Part shown: in pieces, positions 36,429-49,493 of the stretch | Layout: each line of letters opens with the position of its first letter | Numbering within the stretch: position 1 is the stretch's first letter | Source: Gordius sp. MW1 | Lineage: Eukaryota > Nematomorpha > Gordioida > Gordea > Gordiidae | Length of the DNA: 64,000 nt | Assembly (NCBI GenBank): GCA_964036665.1 | Contig: OZ038530.1 | Coordinates: 2,728,001-2,792,000 of the forward strand | Reading direction: 5' to 3' | Program-made: the position numbers and the translations under genes | The notes under the pieces: model-generated | The model's input: the letters and a program-made list of their open reading frames with translations, nothing else | Told to the model about the DNA's origin: nothing | Database searches by the model: none

Positions 36429-39400
36429 CTGAAGTCAATCGAGGATAATAGGATTCTCAAATTGGCTTACTTTTATATATTTTTTTACGCTCTTTCACAT
36501 AGAATGGAAAAAAATAAATATTTTTACCTCAAAATTTTTCACATATTTTTCTTTCAACCGTATTCATCCTATGAAAGTTGTCGTTTTCAGACGTGGTTTC
36601 CATGATAAAAAGTAAAAACTTATCAGAATCAGAGAACTATTACTTTGAAATCATGATCGCAAAGACCAGTTTTCAAAAATTAAGCAATCACGTTGCGATA
36701 CAACAAACTAATCGCAACAACAAAACCTTGTCTTTTGTCAAAATGATAGTTCTCGCATCTTAAAACTTCTTTTCGGAAATCAATCGAGGATAATAGGATT
36801 CTCAAATTGGCTTACTTTTATATATTTTTTTACGCTCTTTCACATAGAATGGAGAAAAATAAATATTTTTACCTCAAAATTTTTCACATATTTTTCTTTC
36901 AACCGTATTCATCCGATGAAAGTTGTCGTTTTCAGACGTGGTTTCCATGATAAAAAGTAAAAACTTATCAGAATCAGAGAACTATTACTTTGAAATCATG
37001 ATCGCATAGACCAGTTTTCAAAAATTAAGCAATCACGTTGCGATACAACAAACTAATCGCAACAACAAAACCTTGTCTTTTGTCAAAATGATAGTTCTCG
37101 CATCTTAAAACTTCTTTTCGGAAATCAATCGAGGATAATAGGATTCTCAAATTGGCTTACTTTTATATATTTTTTTACGCTCTTTCACATAGAATGGAAA
37201 AAAATAAATATTTTTACCTCAAAATTTTTCACATATTTTTCTTTCAACCGTATTCATCCGATGAAAGTTGTCGTTTTCAGACGTGGTTTCCATGATAAAA
37301 AGTAAAAACTTATCAGAATCAGAGAACTATTACTTTGAAATCATGATCGCATAGAGCAGTTTTCAAAAGTTAAGCATTCACGTTGCGATACAACAAACTA
37401 ATCGCAACAATAAAACGTTGTCTTTAAAATGATAGTTCTCGCAGCTTAAAACCGCTTCTCTGAAGTCAATCGAGGATAATAGGATTCTCAAATTGGCTTA
37501 CTTTTATATATTTTTTTACGCTCTTTCACATAGAATGGAAAAAAATAAATATTTTTACCTCAAAATTTTTCACATATTTTTCTTTCAACCGTATTCATCC
37601 TATGAAAGTTGTCGTTTTCAGACGTGGTTTCCATGATAAAAAGTAAAAACTTATCAGAATCAGAGAACTATTACTTTGAAATCATGATCGCAAAGACCAG
37701 TTTTCAAAAATTAAGCAATCACGTTGCGATACAACAAACTAATCGCAACAACAAAACCTTGTCTTTTGTCAAAATGATAGTTCTCGCATCTTAAAACTTC
37801 TTTTCGGAAATCAATCGAGGATAATAGGATTCTCAAATTGGCTTACTTTTATATATTTTTTTACACTCTTTCACATAGAATGGAAAAAAATAAATATTTT
37901 TACCTCAAAATTTTTCACATATTTTTCTTTCAACCGTATTCATCCGATGAAAGTTGTCGTTTTCAGACGTGGTTTCCATGATAAAAAGTAAAAACTTATC
38001 AGAATCAGAGAACTATTACTTTGAAATCATGATCGCATAGACCAGTTTTTAAAAATTAAGCAATCACGTTGCGACACAACAAACTAATCGCAACAACAAA
38101 ACCTTGTCTTTTGTCAAAATGATAGTTCTCGCAGCTTAAAACTTATTTTCGGAAGTCAATCCAGGATAATAGGATTCTCAAATTGGCTTACTTTTATATA
38201 TTTTTTTACGCTCTTTCACATAGAATGGAAAAAAATAAATATTTTTACCTCAAAATTTTTCACATATTTTTCTTTCAACCGTATTCATCCGATGAAAGTT
38301 GTCGTTTTCAGACGTGGTTTCCATGATAAAAAGTAAAAACTTATCAGAATCAGAGAACTATTACTTTGAAATCATGATCGCAAAGACCAGTTTTCAAAAA
38401 TTAAGCAATCACGTTGCGATACAACAAACTAATCGCAACAACAAAACCTTGTCTTTTGTCAAAATGATAGTTCTCGCATCTTAAAACTTCTTTTCGGAAA
38501 TCAATCGAGGATAATAGGATTCTCAAATTGGCTTACTTTTATATATTTTTTTACACTCTTTCACATAGAATGGAAAAAAATAAATATTTTTACCTCAAAA
38601 TTTTTCACATATTTTTCTTTCAACCGTATTCATCCGATGAAAGTTGTCGTTTTCAGACGTGGTTTCCATGATAAAAAGTAAAAACTTATCAGAATCAGAG
38701 AACTATTACTTTGAAATCATGATCGCATAGACCAGTTTTTAAAAATTAAGCAATCACGTTGCGACACAACAAACTAATCGCAACAACAAAACCTTGTCTT
38801 TTGTCAAAATGATAGTTCTCGCAGCTTAAAACTTATTTTCGGAAGTCAATCCAGGATAATAGGATTCTCAAATTGGCTTACTTTTATATATTTTTTTACG
38901 CTCTTTCACATAGAATGGAAAAAAATAAATATTTTTACCTCAAAATTTTTCACATATTTTTCTTTCAACCGTATTCATCCGATGAAAGTTGTCGTTTTCA
39001 GACGTGGTTTCCATGATAAAAAGTAAAAACTTATCAGAATCAGAGAACTATTACTTTGAAATCATGATCGCATAGACCAGTTTTTAAAAATTAAGCAATC
39101 ACGTTGCGACACAACAAACTAATCGCAACAACAAAACCTTGTCTTTTGTCAAAATGATAGTTCTCGCAGCTTAAAACTTATTTTCGGAAGTCAATCCAAT
39201 ATAATAGGATTCTCAAATTGGCTTACTTTTATATATTTTTTTACGCTCTTTCACATAGAATCGAAAAAAATAAATCTTTTTACCTCAAAATTTTTCACAT
39301 TTTTTTCTTTCAACCGTATCTATCCGATGAAAGTTGTCGTTTCCAGACGTGGTTTCCATGATAAAAAGTAAAAATTTATCAGAATCAGAGAACTATTACT

Positions 39401-39525
39401 TTGAAATCATGATCGCATAGAGCAGTTTTCAAAAGTTAAGCATTCACGTTGCGATACAACAAACTAATCGCAACAATAAAACGTTGTTTTTAAAATGATA
39501 GTTCTCGCAGCTTAAAACCGCTTCT
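36429..39525 (+). repeat. HOR blocks: 3-mer D-X-C' and 6-mer D-E-(F/D)-E-F'-G
   Basis: Monomers start at 36429, 36774, 37119, 37460, 37805, 38150, 38495, 38840 and 39185. The 38150 monomer starts as F (CAATCCAGG) and ends as D (GCAAAG, CATCTT), and E follows it again, so an F/D crossover doubled part of the block. The G copy has CCAATATAATAGG. Confidence 0.9.
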
Positions 39526-42500
39526 CTGAAGTCAATCGAGGATAATAGGATTCTCAAATTGGCTTACTTTTATATATTTTTTTACGCTCTTTCACATAGA
39601 ATCGAAAAAAATAAATCTTTTTACCTCAAAATTTTTCACATATTTTTCTTTCAACCGTATTCATCCTATGAAAGTTGTCGTTTTCAGACGTGGTTTCCAT
39701 GATAAAAAGTAAAAACTTATCAGAATCAGAGAACTATTACTTTGAAATCATGATCGCAAAGACCAGTTTTCAAAAATTAAGCAATCACGTTGCGATACAA
39801 CAAACTAATCGCAACAACAAAACCTTGTCTTTTGTCAAAATGATAGTTCTCGCATCTTAAAACTTCTTTTCGGAAATCAATCGAGGATAATAGGATTCTT
39901 AAATTGGCTTACTTTTATATATTTTTTTACGCTCTTTCACATAGAATGGAAAAAAATAAATATTTTTACCTCAAAATTTTTCACATATTTTTCTTTCAAC
40001 CGTATTCATCCGATGAAAGTTGTCGTTTTCAGACCTGGTTTCCATGATAAAAAGTAAAAACTTATCAGAATCAGAGAACTATTACTTTGAAATCATGATC
40101 GCATAGACCAGTTTTCAAAAATTAAGCAATCACGTTGCGATACAACAAACTAATCGCAACAACAAAACCTTGTCTTTTGTCAAAATGATAGTTCTCGCAG
40201 CTTAAAACTTCTTTTCGGAAATCAATCGAGGATAATAGGATTCTTAAATTGGCTTACTTTTATATATTTTTTTACGCTCTTTCACATAGAATGGAAAAAA
40301 ATAAATATTTTTACCTCAAAATTTTTCACATATTTTTCTTTCAACCGTATTCATCCGATGATAGTTGTCGTTTTCAGACCTGGTTTCCATGATAAAAGTA
40401 GAAACTTATCAGAATCAGAGAACTATTACTTTGAAATCATGATCGCATAGACCAGTTTTCAAAAATTAAGCATTCACGTTGCGATACAACAAACTAATCG
40501 CAACAACAAAACCTTGTCTTTTGTCAAAATGATAGTCCTCGCATCTTAAAACTTCTTTTCGGAAATCAATCGAGGATAATAGGATTCTCAAATTGGCTTA
40601 CTTTTATATATTTTTTTACGCTCTTTCACATAGAATGGAAAAAAATAAATATTTTTACCTCAAAATTTTTCACATATTTTTCTTTCAACCGTATTCATCC
40701 GATGAAAGTTGTCGTTTTCAGACGTGGTTTCCATGATAAAAAGTAAAAACTTATCAGAATCAGAGAACTATTACTTTGAAATCATGATCGCATAGACCAG
40801 TTTTCAAAAATTAAGCAATCACGTTGCGATACAACAAACTAATCGCAACAACAAAACCTTGTCTTTTGTCAAAATGATAGTTCTCGCAGCTTAAAACTTA
40901 TTTTCGGAAGTCAATCCAGGATAATAGGATTCTCAAATTGGCTTACTTTTATATATTTTTTTAAGCTCTTTTACATAGAATCGAAAAAAATAAATCTTTT
41001 TACCTCAAAAATTTTCACATTTTTTTCTTTCAACCGTATTCATCCGATGAAAGTTGTCGTTTCCAGACGTGGTTTCCATGATAAAAAGTAAAAATTTATC
41101 AGAATCAGAGAACTATTACTTTGAAATCATGATCGCATAGAGCAGTTTTCAAAAGTTAAGCATTCACGTTGCGATACAACAAACTAATCGCAACAATAAA
41201 ACGTTGTCTTTAAAATGATAGTTCTCGCAGCTTAAAACCGCTTCTCTGAAGTCAATCGAGGATAATAGGATTCTCAAATTGGCTTACTTTTATATATTTT
41301 TTTACGCTCTTTCACATAGAATCAAAAAAAATAAATCTTTTTACCTCTAAATTTTTCACATATTTTTCTTTCAACCGTATTCATCCTATGAAAGTTGTCG
41401 TTTTCAGACGTGGTTTCCATGATAAAAAGTAAAAACTTATCAGAATCAGAGAACTATTACTTTGAAATCATGATCGCAAAGACCAGTTTTCAAAAATTAA
41501 GCAATCACGTTGCGATACAACAAACTAATCGCAACAACAAAACCTTGTCTTTTGTCAAAATGATAGTTCTCGCATCTTAAAACTTCTTTTCGGAAATCAA
41601 TCGAGGATAATAGGATTCTTAAATTGGCTTACTTTTATATATTTTTTTACGCTCTTTCACATAGAATGGAAAAAAATAAATATTTTTACCTCAAAATTTT
41701 TCACATATTTTTCTTTCAACCGTATTCATCCGATGAAAGTTGTCGTTTTCAGACCTGGTTTCCATGATAAAAAGTAAAAACTTATCAGAATCAGAGAACT
41801 ATTACTTTGAAATCATGATCGCATAGACCAGTTTTCAAAAATTAAGCAATCACGTTGCGATACAACAAACTAATCGCAACAACAAAACCTTGTCTTTTGT
41901 CAAAATGATAGTTCTCGCAGCTTAAAACTTCTTTTCGGAAATCAATCGAGGATAATAGGATTCTTAAATTGGCTTACTTTTATATATTTTTTTACGCTCT
42001 TTCACATAGAATGGAAAAAAATAAATATTTTTACCTCAAAATTTTTCACATATTTTTCTTTCAACCGTATTCATCCGATGATAGTTGTCGTTTTCAGACC
42101 TGGTTTCCATGATAAAAGTAGAAACTTATCAGAATCAGAGAACTATTACTTTGAAATCATGATCGCATAGACCAGTTTTCAAAAATTAAGCATTCACGTT
42201 GCGATACAACAAACTAATCGCAACAACAAAACCTTGTCTTTTGTCAAAATGATAGTCCTCGCATCTTAAAACTTCTTTTCGGAAATCAATCGAGGATAAT
42301 AGGATTCTCAAATTGGCTTACTTTTATATATTTTTTTACGCTCTTTCACATAGAATGGAAAAAAATAAATATTTTTACCTCAAAATTTTTCACATATTTT
42401 TCTTTCAACCGTATTCATCCGATGAAAGTTGTCGTTTTCAGACGTGGTTTCCATGATAAAAAGTAAAAACTTATCAGAATCAGAGAACTATTACTTTGAA

Positions 42501-42965
42501 ATCATGATCGCATAGACCAGTTTTCAAAAATTAAGCAATCACGTTGCGATACAACAAACTAATCGCAACAACAAAACCTTGTCTTTTGTCAAAATGATAG
42601 TTCTCGCAGCTTAAAACTTATTTTCGGAAGTCAATCCAGGATAATAGGATTCTCAAATTGGCTTACTTTTATATATTTTTTTAAGCTCTTTTACATAGAA
42701 TCGAAAAAAATAAATCTTTTTACCTCAAAAATTTTCACATTTTTTTCTTTCAACCGTATTCATCCGATGAAAGTTGTCGTTTCCAGACGTGGTTTCCATG
42801 ATAAAAAGTAAAAATTTATCAGAATCAGAGAACTATTACTTTGAAATCATGATCGCATAGAGCAGTTTTCAAAAGTTAAGCATTCACGTTGCGATACAAC
42901 AAACTAATCGCAACAATAAAACGTTGTCTTTAAAATGATAGTTCTCGCAGCTTAAAACCGCTTCT
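39526..42965 (+). repeat. Two tandem 5-mer HOR units A-B'-B''-X-G', 1720 bp each
   Basis: Monomers start at 39526, 39871, 40216, 40560 and 40905, then 41246, 41591, 41936, 42280 and 42625. The copies are near-identical; the second A has AATCAAAAAAA and TTACCTCTAAA. This is the cleanest 5-mer pair in the window. Confidence 0.93.
40905..41245 (+). repeat. Satellite monomer type G' (341 bp, reference copy)
   Basis: This is a G-like closer of 341 bp with TTTAAGCTCTTTTACAT, AAAAATTTTCACATTTT, GTATTCATCCGATG in place of the GTATCTATCC of G, GTTTCCAGACG and GTTGTCTTTAAAATG. It closes the 5-monomer unit; other copies start at 31965, 42625, 45029, 51893 and 57051. The 57051 copy has TTTACGCTC. Confidence 0.9.
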
Positions 42966-43655
42966 CTGAAGTCAATCGAGGATAATAGGATTCTCAAATT
43001 GGCTTACTTTTATATATTTTTTTACGCTCTTTCACATAGAATCGAAAAAAATAAATCTTTTTACCTCAAAATTTTTCACATATTTTTCTTTCAACCGTAT
43101 TCATCCTATGAAAGTTGTCGTTTTCAGACGTGGTTTCCATGATAAAAAGTAAAAACTTATCAGAATCAGAGAACTATTACTTTGAAATCATGATCGCAAA
43201 GACCAGTTTTCAAAAATTAAGCAATCACGTTGCGATACAACAAACTAATCGCAACAACAAAACCTTGTTTTTTGTCAAAATGATAGTTCTCGCATCTTAA
43301 AACTTCTTTTCGGAAATCAATCGAGGATAATAGGATTCTTAAATTGGCTTACTTTTATATATTTTTTTACGCTCTTTCACATAGAATGGAAAAAAATAAA
43401 TATTTTTACCTCAAAATTTTTCACATATTTTTCTTTCAACCGTATTCATCCGATGAAAGTTGTCGTTTTCAGACCTGGTTTCCATGATAAAAAGTAAAAA
43501 CTTATCAGAATCAGAGAACTATTACTTTGAAATCATGATCGCATAGACCAGTTTTCAAAAATTAAGCAATCACGTTGCGATACAACAAACTAATCGCAAC
43601 AACAAAACCTTGTCTTTTGTCAAAATGATAGTTCTCGCAGCTTAAAACTTCTTTT

Positions 43656-43999
43656 CGGAAGTCAATCGAGGATAATAGGATTCTCAAATTGGCTTACTTT
43701 TATATATTTTTTTACGCTCTTTCACATAGAATGGAAAAAATAAATATTTTTACCTCAAAATTTTTCACATAATTTTCTTTCAACCGTATTCATCCTATGA
43801 AAGTTTTCGTTTTCAGACGTGGTTTCCATGATAAAAAGTAAAAACTTATCAGAATCAGAGAACTATTACTTTGAAATCATGATCGCATAGACCAGTTTTC
43901 AAAAATTAAGCAATCACGTTGCGATACAACAAACTAATCGCAACAACAAAACCTTGTCTTTTGTCAAAATGATAGTTCTCGCAGCTTAAAACTTCTTTT
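43656..43999 (+). repeat. Satellite monomer type H (344 bp, reference copy)
   Basis: This 344-bp monomer starts CGGAAGTCAATCGAGG and has one A fewer in the run after AATGG, CACATAATTTTC, CCTATG, GCATAGACC and CAGCTTAAAACTTC. This first copy also has a private AAAGTTTTCG. H types appear only in the right third of the window (46749, 49839, 50183, 53613, 54646 and hybrids). Confidence 0.9.
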
Positions 44000-44340
44000 C
44001 GGAAGTCAATCGAGGATAATAGGATTCTCAAATTGGCTTACTTTTATATATTTTTTTACGCTCTTTCACATAGAATGGAAAAAATAAATATTTTTACCTC
44101 AAAATTTTTCACATATTTTTCTTTCAACCGTATTCATCCTATGAAAGTTGTCGTTTTCAGACGTGGTTTCCATGATAAAAAGTAAAAACTTATCAGAATC
44201 AGAGAACTATTACTTTGAAATCATGGCATAGACCAGTTTTTAAAAATTAAGCAATCACGTTGCGACACAACAAACTAATCGCAACAACAAAACCTTGTCT
44301 TTTGTCAAAATGATAGTTCTCGCAGCTTAAAACTTCTTTT
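44000..44340 (+). repeat. Satellite monomer type H' (341 bp, reference copy)
   Basis: This monomer is H-like at the front (one A fewer) and E-like at the back (CAGTTTTTAAAAATT, GCGACAC), with a 3-bp deletion giving ATCATGGCATAG. Its 341-bp length therefore has a different cause from that of C and G, and it is not followed by a CTGAAGTC opener. Other copies start at 47093, 50518 and 54990. Confidence 0.88.
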
Positions 44341-46058
44341 CGGAAGTCAATCGAGGATAATAGGATTCTCAAATTGGCTTACTTTTATATATTTTTTTAC
44401 GCTCTTTCACATAGAATGGAAAAAATAAATATTTTTACCTCAAAATTTTTCACATATTTTTCTTTCAACCGTATTCATCCGATGATAGTTGTCGTTTTCA
44501 GACCTGGTTTCCATGATAAAAGTAGAAACTTATCAGAATCAGAGAACTATTACTTTGAAATCATGATCGCATAGACCAGTTTTCAAAAATTAAGCATTCA
44601 CGTTGCGATACAACAAACTAATCGCAACAACAAAACCTTGTCTTTTGTCAAAATGATAGTCCTCGCATCTTAAAACTTCTTTTCGGAAATCAATCGAGGA
44701 TAATAGGATTCTCAAATTGGCTTACTTTTATATATTTTTTTACGCTCTTTCACATAGAATGGAAAAAAATAAATATTTTTACCTCAAAATTTTTCACATA
44801 TTTTTCTTTCAACCGTATTCATCCGATGAAAGTTGTCGTTTTCAGACGTGGTTTCCATGATAAAAAGTAAAAACTTATCAGAATCAGAGAACTATTACTT
44901 TGAAATCATGATCGCATAGACCAGTTTTCAAAAATTAAGCAATCACGTTGCGATACAACAAACTAATCGCAACAACAAAACCTTGTCTTTTGTCAAAATG
45001 ATAGTTCTCGCAGCTTAAAACTTATTTTCGGAAGTCAATCCAGGATAATAGGATTCTCAAATTGGCTTACTTTTATATATTTTTTTAAGCTCTTTTACAT
45101 AGAATCGAAAAAAATAAATCTTTTTACCTCAAAAATTTTCACATTTTTTTCTTTCAACCGTATTCATCCGATGAAAGTTGTCGTTTCCAGACGTGGTTTC
45201 CATGATAAAAAGTAAAAATTTATCAGAATCAGAGAACTATTACTTTGAAATCATGATCGCATAGAGCAGTTTTCAAAAGTTAAGCATTCACGTTGCGATA
45301 CAACAAACTAATCGCAACAATAAAACGTTGTCTTTAAAATGATAGTTCTCGCAGCTTAAAACCGCTTCTCTGAAGTCAATCGAGGATAATAGGATTCTCA
45401 AATTGGCTTACTTTTATATATTTTTTTACGCTCTTTCACATAGAATCGAAAAAAATAAATCTTTTTACCTCAAAATTTTTCACATATTTTTCTTTCAACC
45501 GTATTCATCCTATGAAAGTTGTCGTTTTCAGACGTGGTTTCCATGATAAAAAGTAAAAACTTATCAGAATCAGAGAACTATTACTTTGAAATCATGATCG
45601 CAAAGACCAGTTTTCAAAAATTAAGCAATCACGTTGCGATACAACAAACTAATCGCAACAACAAAACCTTGTCTTTTGTCAAAATGATAGTTCTCGCATC
45701 TTAAAACTTCTTTTCGGAATCAATCGAGGATAATAGGATTCTCAAATTGGCTTACTTTTATATATTTTTTTACGCTCTTTCACATAGAATGGAAAAAAAT
45801 AAATATTTTTACCTCAAAATTTTTCACATATTTTTCTTTCAACCGTATTCATCCGATGAAAGTTGTCGTTTTCAGACGTGGTTTCCATGATAAAAAGTAA
45901 AAACTTATCAGAATCAGAGAACTATTACTTTGAAATCATGATCGCATAGACCAGTTTTCAAAAATTAAGCAATCACGTTGCGATACAACAAACTAATCGC
46001 AACAACAAAACCTTGTCTTTTGTCAAAATGATAGTTCTCGCAGCTTAAAACCGCTTCT

Positions 46059-49000
46059 CTGAAGTCAATCGAGGATAATAGGATTCTCAAATTGGCTTAC
46101 TTTTATATATTTTTTTACGCTCTTTCACATAGAATCGAAAAAAATAAATCTTTTTACCTCAAAATTTTTCACATATTTTTCTTTCAACCGTATTCATCCT
46201 ATGAAAGTTGTCGTTTTCAGACGTGGTTTCCATGATAAAAAGTAAAAACTTATCAGAATCAGAGAACTATTACTTTGAAATCATGATCGCAAAGACCAGT
46301 TTTCAAAAATTAAGCAATCACGTTGCGATACAACAAACTAATCGCAACAACAAAACCTTGTTTTTTGTCAAAATGATAGTTCTCGCATCTTAAAACTTCT
46401 TTTCGGAAATCAATCGAGGATAATAGGATTCTTAAATTGGCTTACTTTTATATATTTTTTTACGCTCTTTCACATAGAATGGAAAAAAATAAATATTTTT
46501 ACCTCAAAATTTTTCACATATTTTTCTTTCAACCGTATTCATCCGATGAAAGTTGTCGTTTTCAGACCTGGTTTCCATGATAAAAAGTAAAAACTTATCA
46601 GAATCAGAGAACTATTACTTTGAAATCATGATCGCATAGACCAGTTTTCAAAAATTAAGCAATCACGTTGCGATACAACAAACTAATCGCAACAACAAAA
46701 CCTTGTCTTTTGTCAAAATGATAGTTCTCGCAGCTTAAAACTTCTTTTCGGAAGTCAATCGAGGATAATAGGATTCTCAAATTGGCTTACTTTTATATAT
46801 TTTTTTACGCTCTTTCACATAGAATGGAAAAAATAAATATTTTTACCTCAAAATTTTTCACATAATTTTCTTTCAACCGTATTCATCCTATGAAAGTTGT
46901 CGTTTTCAGACGTGGTTTCCATGATAAAAAGTAAAAACTTATCAGAATCAGAGAACTATTACTTTGAAATCATGATCGCATAGACCAGTTTTCAAAAATT
47001 AAGCAATCACGTTGCGATACAACAAACTAATCGCAACAACAAAACCTTGTCTTTTGTCAAAATGATAGTTCTCGCAGCTTAAAACTTCTTTTCGGAAGTC
47101 AATCGAGGATAATAGGATTCTCAAATTGGCTTACTTTTATATATTTTTTTACGCTCTTTCACATAGAATGGAAAAAATAAATATTTTTACCTCAAAATTT
47201 TTCACATATTTTTCTTTCAACCGTATTCATCCTATGAAAGTTGTCGTTTTCAGACGTGGTTTCCATGATAAAAAGTAAAAACTTATCAGAATCAGAGAAC
47301 TATTACTTTGAAATCATGGCATAGACCAGTTTTTAAAAATTAAGCAATCACGTTGCGACACAACAAACTAATCGCAACAACAAAACCTTGTCTTTTGTCA
47401 AAATGATAGTTCTCGCAGCTTAAAACTTATTTTCGGAAGTCAATCCAGGATAATAGGATTCTCAAATTGGCTTACCTTTATATATTTTTTTACGCTCTTT
47501 CACATAGAATCGAAAAAAATAAATCTTTTTACCTCAAAATTTTTCACATTTTTTTCTTTCAACCGTATCTATCCGATGAAAGTTGTCGTTTCCAGACGTG
47601 GTTTCCATGATAAAAAGTAAAAATTTATCAGAATCAGAGAACTATTACTTTGAAATCATGATCGCATAGAGCAGTTTTCAAAAGTTAAGCATTCACGTTG
47701 CGATACAACAAACTAATCGCAACAATAAAACGTTGTTTTTAAAATGATAGTTCTCGCAGCTTAAAACCGCTTCTCTGAAGTCAATCGAGGATAATAGGAT
47801 TCTCAAATTGGCTTACTTTTATATATTTTTTTACGCTCTTTCACATAGAATCGAAAAAAATAAATCTTTTTTCCTCAAAATTTTTCACATATTTTTCTTT
47901 CAACCGTATTCATCCTATGAAAGTTGTCGTTTTCAGACGTGGTTTCCATGATAAAAAGTAAAAACTTATCAGAATCAGAGAACTATTACTTTGAAATCAT
48001 GATCGCAAAGACCAGTTTTCAAAAATTAAGCAATCACGTTGCGATACAACAAACTAATCGCAACAACAAAACCTTGTCTTTTGTCAAAATGATAGTTCTC
48101 GCATCTTAAAACTTCTTTTCGGAAATCAATCGAGGATAATAGGATTCTTAAATTGGCTTACTTTTATATATTTTTTTACGCTCTTTCACATAGAATGGAA
48201 AAAAATAAATATTTTTACCTCAAAATTTTTCACATATTTTTCTTTCAACCGTATTCATCCGATGAAAGTTGTCCTTTTCAGACCTGGTTTCCATGATAAA
48301 AAGTAAAAACTTATCAGAATCAGAGAACTATTACTTTGAAATCATGATCGCATAGACCAGTTTTCAAAAATTAAGCAATCACGTTGCGATACAACAAACT
48401 AATCGCAACAACAAAACCTTGTCTTTTGTCAAAATGATAGTTCTCGCAGCTTAAAACTTCTTTTCGGAAATCAATCGAGGATAATAGGATTCTTAAATTG
48501 GCTTACTTTTATATATTTTTTTACGCTCTTTCACATAGAATGGAAAAAAATAAATATTTTTACCTCAAAATTTTTCACATATTTTTCTTTCAACCGTATT
48601 CATCCGATGATAGTTGTCGTTTTCAGACCTGGTTTCCATGATAAAAGTAGAAACTTATCAGAATCAGAGAACTATTACTTTGAAATCATGATCGCAAAGA
48701 CCAGTTTTCAAAAATTAAGCAATCACGTTGCGATACAACAAACTAATCGCAACAACAAAACCTTGTCTTTTGTCAAAATGATAGTTCTCGCATCTTAAAA
48801 CTTCTTTTCGGAATCAATCGAGGATAATAGGATTCTCAAATTGGCTTACTTTTATATATTTTTTTACGCTCTTTCACATAGAATGGAAAAAAATAAATAT
48901 TTTTACCTCAAAATTTTTCACATATTTTTCTTTCAACCGTATTCATCCGATGAAAGTTGTCGTTTTCAGACGTGGTTTCCATGATAAAAAGTAAAAACTT

Positions 49001-49493
49001 ATCAGAATCAGAGAACTATTACTTTGAAATCATGATCGCATAGACCAGTTTTCAAAAATTAAGCAATCACGTTGCGATACAACAAACTAATCGCAACAAC
49101 AAAACCTTGTCTTTTGTCAAAATGATAGTTCTCGCAGCTTAAAACTTATTTTCGGAAGTCAATCCAGGATAATAGGATTCTCAAATTGGCTTACTTTTAT
49201 ATATTTTTTTACGCTCTTTCACATAGAATCGAAAAAAATAAATCTTTTTACCTCAAAATTTTTCACATTTTTTTCTTTCAACCGTATTCATCTGATGAAA
49301 GTTGTCGTTTCCAGACGTGGTTTCCATGATAAAAAGTAAAAATTTATCAGAATCAGAGAACTATTACTTTGAAATCATGATCGCATAGAGCAGTTTTCAA
49401 AAGTTAAGCATTCACGTTGCGATACAACAAACTAATCGCAACAATAAAACGTTGTTTTTAAAATGATAGTTCTCGCAGCTTAAAACCGCTTCT
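46059..49493 (+). repeat. HOR blocks: A-B'-H-H'-G and A-B'-B''-X-G
   Basis: Monomers start at 46059, 46404, 46749, 47093, 47434, 47775, 48120, 48465, 48809 and 49153. The A at 47775 has the rare TTTTTTCCTC shared with the A at 55672. The 48465 monomer begins as B'' but has GCAAAG and AGTTCTCGC at the back. Confidence 0.9.

Larger units (their letters stand above)
42966..46058 (+). repeat. HOR blocks: 7-mer with H types, and a 2-mer
   Basis: Monomers start at 42966 (A), 43311 (B'), 43656 (H), 44000 (H'), 44341 (H/B'' hybrid), 44684 (X), 45029 (G'), 45370 (A) and 45715. H types appear here for the first time. The 45715 monomer is 344 bp: it keeps GTCTTTTGTC yet ends in the closer sequence ACCGCTTCTCTG, an exception to the usual linkage with the 4-bp deletion. 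Confidence 0.88.
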
